In this document: positions 56,783-64,000 of the stretch, one piece after another
Position numbering within the stretch: position 1 is the stretch's first letter
Layout of the letters: each line of letters opens with the position of its first letter
Source of the DNA: Agrocybe praecox
Taxonomy: Eukaryota; Basidiomycota; Agaricomycetes; Agaricales; Agrocybaceae
Reading direction: 5' to 3'
Assembly (NCBI GenBank): GCA_964017145.1
Contig: OZ024844.1
Location: forward strand, 3,968,001-4,032,000
DNA: 64,000 bases
Made by a program: the position numbers and the translations under genes
The notes under the pieces: generated by a model
The model's database searches: none
Told to the model about the DNA's origin: nothing
The model's input: the letters and a program-made list of their open reading frames with translations, nothing else

Positions 56783-57135
56783 GGGGTCAGAGTCGACGAT
56801 TCTGGGTACGTACTACGCGGCAAAAACTGGAAATTAAAAAAACTTCATTAGACTCCTTGAGACTGCCGCTGGTGGTCAATGTGCTCGGTCATGGTTGTTA
56901 GCAGTATACACTTTTTTCTTTAAAAATATGTTACGGAGCCTGCAGCAGAATAAATTAAAATTTCCAGTAGGTTTTGTGTACGAGAATCGAACCGGTAAGA
57001 GTTGTATAGTTCCGGGGGGGTCAGAGTAGAACCGACTTTTATGCCGATTCTCGGAACGAAACCAGCCGCAGTTTCGTCTCAGAATCGAACTCAGAATCGT
57101 GACAGAATCGAGCCAGAATCGTCAACTCTGACCCC
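56783..57135. mobile_element. MITE with GGGGTCAGAG termini downstream of gene D
   Basis: It begins GGGGTCAGAGTCGACGATTC and ends with the reverse complement of GGGGTCAGAGTTGACGATTC, giving inverted repeats of over 20 bp with one mismatch. A third related terminus (GGGTCAGAGTAGAACCG) lies inside at about 57018, so a smaller element may be nested and share the right end. The equivalent position in units A-C lacks it. No target duplication is certain. Confidence 0.75.
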
Positions 57136-57249
57136 GCCTATTGATTATTATATATCCTGCTAATCGTCTGAATTCGTAAATATGACTGTAAAACTGAAAT
57201 ATTTCCTCTGAATTAAATCAAAAAAAATATTCAAATGTATCATGATAAT

Positions 57250-60200
57250 CTACAGTTTTGACAAGGTAATATAATCTTCAATGTCCCATATGCGAATTGT
57301 GTGATCATCTGATGCAGATGCCACCCTCTTCCCATCGGGAGAAAATGCAATGGAAAATACCCAACCTGTATGACCTCGAAGTGGTTCTCCAATTTGCTCT
57401 TGTGTCACCATATCCCATATCCTAACTGTGTTGTCACCGGATCCAGAACCCAAAAGTTTGCCATCTGGAGAGAAAGAGACGGAATTTACATCATCTATAT
57501 GTCCTATGAGCGGTTTACAGACTTGCTGATGAGTTTCCACATCCCACAATCGGATTGTGTGGTCATGTGAACCCGAAACGATCTGCTTGCCGTTGGGAGA
57601 GAATGACACAGACATTACCCAGTCTGTATGTCCCTCCAGTGGCTTTCCAACCTGGTGTCCTGATACAGCATTCCAGATGCGAATTGTGCTGTCATCTCCT
57701 GCAGAAGCGACAAGAGTTCCGTCTGGGGAATATGCAACAGATCTAACCCAATCATTGTGACTAGTCAAAGGCAGTCCAACCGGCGTGCTTGTTTCTACAT
57801 CCCAGAAGCAAACAGTTCCATCCTCAGAGCCTGAAACAACGCGCTTTCCATCAGGAGCAAAGGCAACACTTCTGACCCATTTGGTATGCCTTTCCCATGG
57901 CTTGCCAACTTGCGTCCGAGTTTCGATATTCCAGAGTATTAAGGTGTTGTCAAATGACCCAGATATGATATGCTTTCCATCTGGTGAAATTGCAATGGAG
58001 GTGACCGAGTTTATATGGCCACGTAATGGATTTCCAATCTGCGAACCGGTGTGCGCGTCCCATAGGCAGACGGTATCGTCGTTGGACCCAGATGCAAGAA
58101 TATCTCCAGCTGGACTAAATGCAACGGTCCAGAAGATAGCTTCACCCTGCACTATAAGTGCTGGTTTGTCTTAAAACGACATCAGCTTTGTATATCCTTG
58201 ATGGTTAATCTGATGACTTACGACATATTGTATAATTCAATGCAAATTTGATGCCTATTTCCCGAAGATCCTTGCGGGAGCAGACATCCACGAGTAGTTC
58301 GCGGACATGGGTTAATGAGACGAGATAAATATCGTGGGTGTACTCCAATGCTTCCATCGTGCATTGCATGATATTCGCCCTTTCTGCAATATCTTTCCTC
58401 TTCGATAAGTCTATGGCCACATCATACACAAGCTGTCTTCCGTATTCTGAACTCAGAACAACAAATTAATTCATAAACAAATGAAAACGTTAAAAGCATA
58501 CCGTTGCATCCATACTGTCGTATTAAATCCAGTACTGATTCTCCACACAGAAGGCTTTCCACGGCAGAGCACAACGCAGCGCGCAGACCATGACCTTCTT
58601 CGGTGGAAAAACCCAATCTGTTGTTACGCGTAACAGCAAGGAAAAGTTCAATTTGATGTTTGATAGAGAATGGCAAAGTCGAAAATGTGCCGCTTTCCAA
58701 CACAGTAGCTAGCACCTCATAGATAGCGCGTTTCCCATTTTCTAAAATTGGAGTGTCAGTTTCGCATGTTGGAATAGTCAATATTCTTAACTTACTCCAA
58801 GTTACGAGTCTCTCCAGATGAGCGGTCATTGAGCTATCATTATCAACGACTAGATTATGAAAATGCCGTTCAACAGTCTTGCATATTTCCTTATGTAAGT
58901 TTAGCCTTGTGGTTATCTCCTCAAGCACGGGGTAGTGCGAATCTTCGAGGCAAAGATTTCCGAGCACCCCATTTTCCAACGCATTCATGGTGGTCTCGTA
59001 TACAGCCTGCCTGCCTCCGTCTGTTTGCCAAATATTAGTACAAATGGGTGTTAAACGAGGCTGAATGAGATACATACTCCAGCTGGAAATTTCTCTCAAT
59101 ATATTGAGCATGGTCTCCCGTTTGGTCTCCTCATTTAAAAATATACGGATAACGTGTATGATATGTGAGTCTAGATCCATCTCCAACCAGTGACTGAGCT
59201 TTTCTGAGGTGTTCAGATCTTTCCAAAATGTGACGTGGTCAATTGTAGGATCTGAGAACCGCGCGCTTGGTGTATATGTTGTCCCGAGGCCGCCAGACAA
59301 TATGAGTGAGCTGTGAATCTTTTGTCCAGGTTGAATGACCCGACCCGCGCCAAAATGTGGCCTGAAACTAGTTAGTGCGAGACTCGGACCATCAAAAATA
59401 ATAGTTCTTACATGTACGTCTCATGATGGTGCCCTTTATTCGCTATGAATGTGAGTCGTTTGAACGGCATCCATTCCATTGGTTTCCATGCCCCTGTCAG
59501 CGATTCCTTCACCTCGCTTTGCTCCTTTGACGATAGTTCACGGGGGAATGTCGATTTGATCCGAAGTCCAACCGCCACGGCTTCGAGCACCATCCATCGC
59601 AAAGGTGGTCTGCTACGGTCCATTCCCACGTTTTGAACGTTACCACCACCACTGAGATACCACCATGAGTTATTTGGGAAATAGCGCGGGAGAATATACG
59701 ATACTCACATATCCGAATGGGTTCCAGCAAACCAAACCTCTAATGTTTGCGGTTTGGTGCGTTTTCCATCAGTATCAAGGGCTCTTGATGCTTCTGGCGT
59801 ACTTGGAGGAGGCAGCTCTGGTGCTGAAGATGGACTTAGGGAAACATTATCCCAGCGGATAAGGATGTAGTCTTCGATAAGGAAGGATATAATTCGGACA
59901 GCATAGTATAGGACAATGAAAGCACACAGATTTGTGAAGAAGCGGAAGATGCCATTTTGAGGATCGACGTCAAACAATGAACCAAGCAGATAGTCAAGTA
60001 GCAGGAGGGAAAGCACTCCAAAAATATCTTGCAGATCCGTGGATAACCATTCAGGTTTGAGACGGATACCGGGCGCAGACGAATTAAGATGTAGGTACTC
60101 GGACGATCCACCATAGGCGTATTCAGGGAGGAACTTTACCCTTCTCTCGTCAAGGGCCAAAGCGTGTCGAAAGTAGCAAACGTGTTTCATTCCGTCGATC

Positions 60201-61161
60201 GTTCCTGGGAGCATGTGCTGTCCCCGCATAATGCCAATGGACGACACAGTATCCCTGTTTAATATTTATTTTCAGTCTAATGAGTACCTGGATGCACTGA
60301 TGAGGACGCACCATGCTCCGACAAAGTGAACCTTGACATCTTCGTGACAAAAAGCGCTCTTGAAGCGCGCGGCCATTGTAGTCTTTTGCGCCGATGCTGA
60401 CCCGACCTGATCTACCATTGCGTCACCAGATTTTGGATCGGCATAGAGCTCGTACGCGCTGCAATATTGCATCAGGTTGACATGACATATTTAGACAAAC
60501 AGACACGTACAACGGAATCTGCATCTCGTTGCCCTTGTGTATCAAACCAACCTTTGATAATAGTTGAGGCACAGATCGGGAAACATAGGATCGAAAATCT
60601 ACCTTTTCAATCATTGCCGCCAAGACTCGAACCTGGAATGCGCCACGAGAGAATCCTATATTTCATTGAATGGTTTGTAATGTGCAAGAAAGCCCTTCAC
60701 GCACCAAAGAGAAAAATACAATCCCCATCCTGATAATTATCGGACAACCACCGATATGCACCCATTACCGTCCTTTCGAACTCCCTACGTTGTCGATTAG
60801 TACGCGTACACGGAACAGTTATAGGTTGGACCTCACCAGGCAATCGCCAAATCGATTTTATGATAAAGGACCTTCTTGAGGTAGCTGAGTGATGTCCATG
60901 ATGGCCGAGCGTAAGTCCCAATCCCGCTGTTGTACCAGCACAATTGGTTATCTGATGTTCGTTTCCCAACAAGATTATATGATTCGATGACGTTCGTGTT
61001 CTGATATATGCTGTCAGCCCCATTATTGGTACGCAGACAGGTCATAAACGTACCCTCTCGCCATACTGATTTCCAGTTCCGTCAAGATCGACTATCAGAT
61101 TTCTCCCGTCTGGCTTGTGTTGACAAGAGCAGTACACCTTATTTGGCGGTACTCCAGACAT
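57250..61161 (-). CDS. DUF2235 - expanded helical linker - WD40 protein, copy D (roughly 1100 aa, about 14 exons)
   Basis: The start is at 61161 (MSGVPPNKVY). DUF2235 motifs are RNLIVDLDGTGNQYG, NTNVIESY, WYNSGIGTYARP, GFSRGAF, HFVGAWDTV and THSDIGGGN, the last three formed across introns, so the triad is present. Unlike A-C, about 100 residues are inserted between the Asp and His, with two likely membrane segments (FGVLSLLLLDYLLGSLF and LCAFIVLYYAVRIISFL) and a Pro/Ser-rich stretch. The linker has three helical modules starting GGRQAVYETTM, NGKRAIYEVLA and YGRQLVYDVAI, each on its own exon, against one in A-C. The last exon gives seven WD40 repeats; the first lacks the usual GH (QGEAIFWTVAFSP). 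All junctions I checked stay in frame. It may be membrane-attached, which is an inference. Confidence 0.88.
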
Positions 61162-61307
61162 GTTTGGATGTGAAAGAGGTTTCGGACTTAATTACGCCTG
61201 CTCATGCACATGCCTGTGATTTCTGATCATGCCGTCTGATTAAGGCTGTTTAGATAAAAAGCATGACCTGATCATGCCAAGAATAGAGGTTCAATCTGAT
61301 CAGGCAG
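61162..61307 (-). other. 5' flank of gene D
   Basis: This is a short upstream region before the foldback element at 61308. It differs from the flanks of A and B. The promoter of gene D must be compact or include the element. Confidence 0.45.
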
Positions 61308-62010
61308 TGGATGACTTTCCTTAACGATTTAGAACGTTTCTAGTTACAGAATTTAGTTCTAAACCATGATGCCGTGATGCCGTTTGTTAGGCACATCATA
61401 AAATATAGAATTTCAACTCTGATGGATGGAAACACTTCTTTTCTAGATGTTTATCTAGAAAGGGGCCCCACCCCCCTTCCTAGTTCATTAAACGCTTTCT
61501 AAACCCTTCATTTCAAACTCAGACACGCCACATAACCCTCGGCTCTGCGGCATTAGACTCGTTCGTCCTTTCCACTCTCCATATCCTTAAATTATGCCTG
61601 CTAAAACGTTAAAGATTGTTAAATGTAAATTTGGTTGACTGTCTTCGGTGTTTGCTTCAATTTCAACCAAGTATGATACATTGAAAATGGAGGAAATCGT
61701 GTGCTTTCTTAGCATAACTGTCCTCTATTTCAACTGGTATCCCGTTAATCTCATTCTCAAAGCTTGGACGAGAGACTTTTAGAACGCAATTTTCAACTTT
61801 GCATAGTTCTAGGTCTAAAAGAATAGCAACCCTGTTTGAAAGACTGGGTTCCGCGCATCGGAGTTTCAATCAATGTAATCGTTCCAATTTGTATGCTTTG
61901 GCGTTAAGGATTTCTAGAATTATATTGTACTTTCTTAAATGTTGTGGCGCTCCGACCTGATAAGGTTTGAAGACAAATCTGGAATTCTAAACGTTAAGGA
62001 AAGTCATCCA
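61308..62010. mobile_element. Foldback element (about 700 bp) upstream of gene D
   Basis: TGGATGACTTTCCTTAACG at the left end is matched by CGTTAAGGAAAGTCATCCA at the right end, with the inverted repeat extending into TTTAGAA. The interior is AT-rich and encodes nothing recognisable. A target duplication is not evident. It is about 150 bp from the start codon of gene D. Confidence 0.65.
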
Positions 62011-62560
62011 GTCTAGCCATTTCCGATATTTTTTGTCTGTCATTTCCATCATTCTCTTGGCATGCATCATGGGACCATTTTCAATGTTTTCATCACATTA
62101 CGGATGCGTGCAGTGCTCATGCTTATCATGTGTTGGAGGTGTTTTAAATCCTGGAGCTCTGAACATGCGACCATGGCGCTGTCAAACATAGAGTTGAAAT
62201 ATTGTCAATCAGTACTCGGTCCGAGTGAGCGCATTCTTACCCTAGGGCTTACGACATTCAGACTTCTCCTATTCATTGACACAACAGGCGCTCAAGCGTT
62301 CATGCACATGCTTTGTAACCATTGCTGTGACTAAAAGCCAGCTCACTGCGGTGTGAGATTCAGACCAGAACTTGAAAGTCGGATGTACATAGCTTAGCGT
62401 CCATCACTTAACATGCACGTATTAAAACAACACGCATATTTTCTTGACTGGTGTACTCAAGGAGATAGGGTAGCAAGTTGTCGAGAAGAGAAACATATAA
62501 TGTCCAGTTTTGGGTGCGATAAATCTATGCCTAGTCATGTGTTTGCTACATTCACGTAAG
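62011..62560. other. Intergenic stretch; no gene seen
   Basis: The plus strand has a 90-codon ORF at 62062-62334 without recognisable similarity. The right part leads into the NACHT relic and may contain its decayed downstream part on the minus strand. Confidence 0.45.
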
Positions 62561-63674
62561 GTATATATCCACGTGAATGGAACTTCGTTATATGGATTCT
62601 TGACGGTATTCCGGAATCTCATAAGCCTGTAGCGTCCATTCCATCGAATTACGAGATGTTTTCTTGATGTTTTTCTCTCTGTACCTATATAGTCGGCGCC
62701 GTGTCCAGGGATTTTCCTTCCTAATGAACCTATGACGTGGACTAATCTCAAAAAAGTCCAGAGATTTCTGTACGTGGGCCATGATCATGTTAGCTTCACA
62801 TAGAAATAACAAGCAGACGACGCTGAAGTCGAGAGGTGCTGCCAAGATGTCACAGTGATTATCTGAACCTTCGAATTCGTCGAGCCCATCGATGATCACT
62901 AGTCAGGCTTGATGGTGTGGGGTATTACTGAACACCGTGGAGAGAGGTTTCACGAGAAGCAACATCAACTGTGCACGTACTGATTGAGTGAATATGAGGG
63001 GATCGTCTTCTACGGAAGACGAGATGGTGTTTCGTAGCAAAGGATGTACTACGCACATCTATGCAATAGTCGGAACCAAAGTCCGTGGATGGATCCTCGC
63101 GGAGTCCGCCGCATTGAAGAAGAAGCTGGCGAGTAGCTTTCCTTCAGCTGCGCAGAACTCGGCAATAGTCTTCCCAATAGAGGATTTTCCTACTCCGGCT
63201 GCCCCTGTAACCTACATAATAAAAATTTCCCGCTCCTCGCTTTCAACTTCGGAGGCCCAATTGAGTATTTTCTGAATGACGGCTACCCGTGTTTTGAGGT
63301 GACACTTTGGAGGGTCAAAATCATGTCCAGAATCGTGTAGAGCGGCTTATGCCACGAATTCGGACAACGGATTGTACCCCGCTATGGGAATAAAACTATT
63401 GATCGGGCTTTTAAGGCATTAGAAATTAAGACAATGTGGCAGTGCAACCTACCGGCCTGATTAGATTAGATCGTGTATGCACATACAGATAGGTGACCCC
63501 GACGGGTACATAGCCGAACCCATTCGATCCTTTGCCCACTACCGCCATCGTGCGAGGCTGCTCAACGCGCTTCCTAGCCAAGCTACGCCATTCAGCTGCA
63601 TCCTGGACTGCTCCAACGCTTGTCTTTTGTGCTGTTGTGAACGTATGTATTATTTCGAGTGTAGGAACCTCCAT
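62561..63674 (-). pseudogene. NACHT (STAND NTPase) NLR-type pseudogene
   Basis: Read on the minus strand, a possible N-terminal helical linker (TAQKTSVGAVQDAAEWRS, 63640-63570) is followed near 63275-63065 by VIQKILNWASEVESEER and the Walker A region VTGAAGVGKSSIGKTIAEFC, then KLLASFFFNAADSARIHP and LVPTIA. Walker B follows near 62895 as LVIIDGLDEFEGSDNH. This is the standard order of basidiomycete NACHT proteins. In-frame stops lie directly before VTGAAG and after LVPTIA, and the spacing between Walker A and B is disturbed. No WD40 or other C-terminal repeat is left in the window. It would have been an intracellular NLR-like signalling protein. Confidence 0.8.
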
Positions 63675-64000
63675 TGATTACAGAATTCGATATTGATAGC
63701 ATACTATTGGAAGGACCAGGCTTTTCGTTCGCCATTGTTCCGGTGTGCTGAGAGTGGGAAAAGCCCAAGAGAGAAGGGATAGCATTGTACCGATACGCTC
63801 GCCAGTCCTTTTATGACATGTCAAATATGATGTGGCGAGATGATTGGTTTGTAATTCTGTCTGACTGGTACTGTCTGATACCTGTTTTTTAAGAATGAGT
63901 ATATGTTTATGATTCGGACACGAGCAATCAGAATTCAGGCAACTTAGGTACCTGCCACAGCTCTCATGTTGATCCCAAAATAACAATGAGTCCAGATTTG
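63675..64000. other. Right edge; possible upstream part of the NACHT relic
   Basis: A 102-codon minus-strand ORF (63986-63678) is open here but shows no recognisable domain. If the NACHT gene was longer, its N-terminal effector domain would lie here or beyond the window. Confidence 0.35.

Noticed and set aside
1..64000. tRNA or rRNA genes, bacterial-type operons, riboswitches
   Set aside because: I saw no convincing cloverleaf with A and B boxes and no rRNA-like sequence, and the gene style is eukaryotic. A tRNAscan-SE/Rfam run would be decisive.

Overview
The window looks like a chromosomal segment of a filamentous basidiomycete, probably an Agaricomycete. The reasons are the many short GT-AG introns of about 50-70 bp, a chromodomain Ty3/Gypsy retrotransposon, a spliced hAT transposon, and fungal-type GT31, MAPEG, NACHT and WD40 sequences. 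I cannot name the species.

Layout. 1-12317: a nearly complete chromovirus (gag-pol polyprotein plus a second large ORF in the position where env would lie). The left edge of the window is the last 60 bp of its 5' LTR. 12318-45000: three related units of about 7.5-10 kb (A, B, C) in direct orientation. Each holds a decayed GT31 glycosyltransferase-like gene on the plus strand, a stretch of further gene relics, and an apparently intact minus-strand gene coding for a DUF2235 (Tle1-like alpha/beta-hydrolase) domain, a helical linker and a seven-bladed WD40 propeller. Units A and C also share a left block (12318-19310 and 35988-37800). In unit A that block is interrupted by the retrotransposon, a foldback MITE and a complete hAT element, and unit C keeps the matching empty sites. 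45000-49200: a more ordinary interval with an intact seven-exon MAPEG (microsomal glutathione S-transferase-like) gene. 49200-61161: an older, more diverged unit D with the best preserved GT31 gene, two further GT31 relics, and a larger DUF2235-WD40 gene with an expanded linker and a membrane-segment insertion. 61162-64000: a foldback element and the relic of a NACHT (STAND NTPase) gene.

How the pieces fit. The four DUF2235-WD40 genes form a tandem, same-strand array of multidomain proteins: an effector-like hydrolase domain with an intact Ser-Asp-His set at one end, and a highly regular WD40 sensor-like propeller at the other. This is the layout of fungal NLR-type incompatibility or immune proteins, but no nucleotide-binding domain is visible between the two ends. 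A broken NACHT gene lies next to the array. The WD40 exon is far more alike among copies than the linkers are, and sequence similarity between C and A/B breaks sharply in the intron in front of it. This suggests that the propeller exon is exchanged or homogenised separately. The immune-like role is inferred from architecture only.
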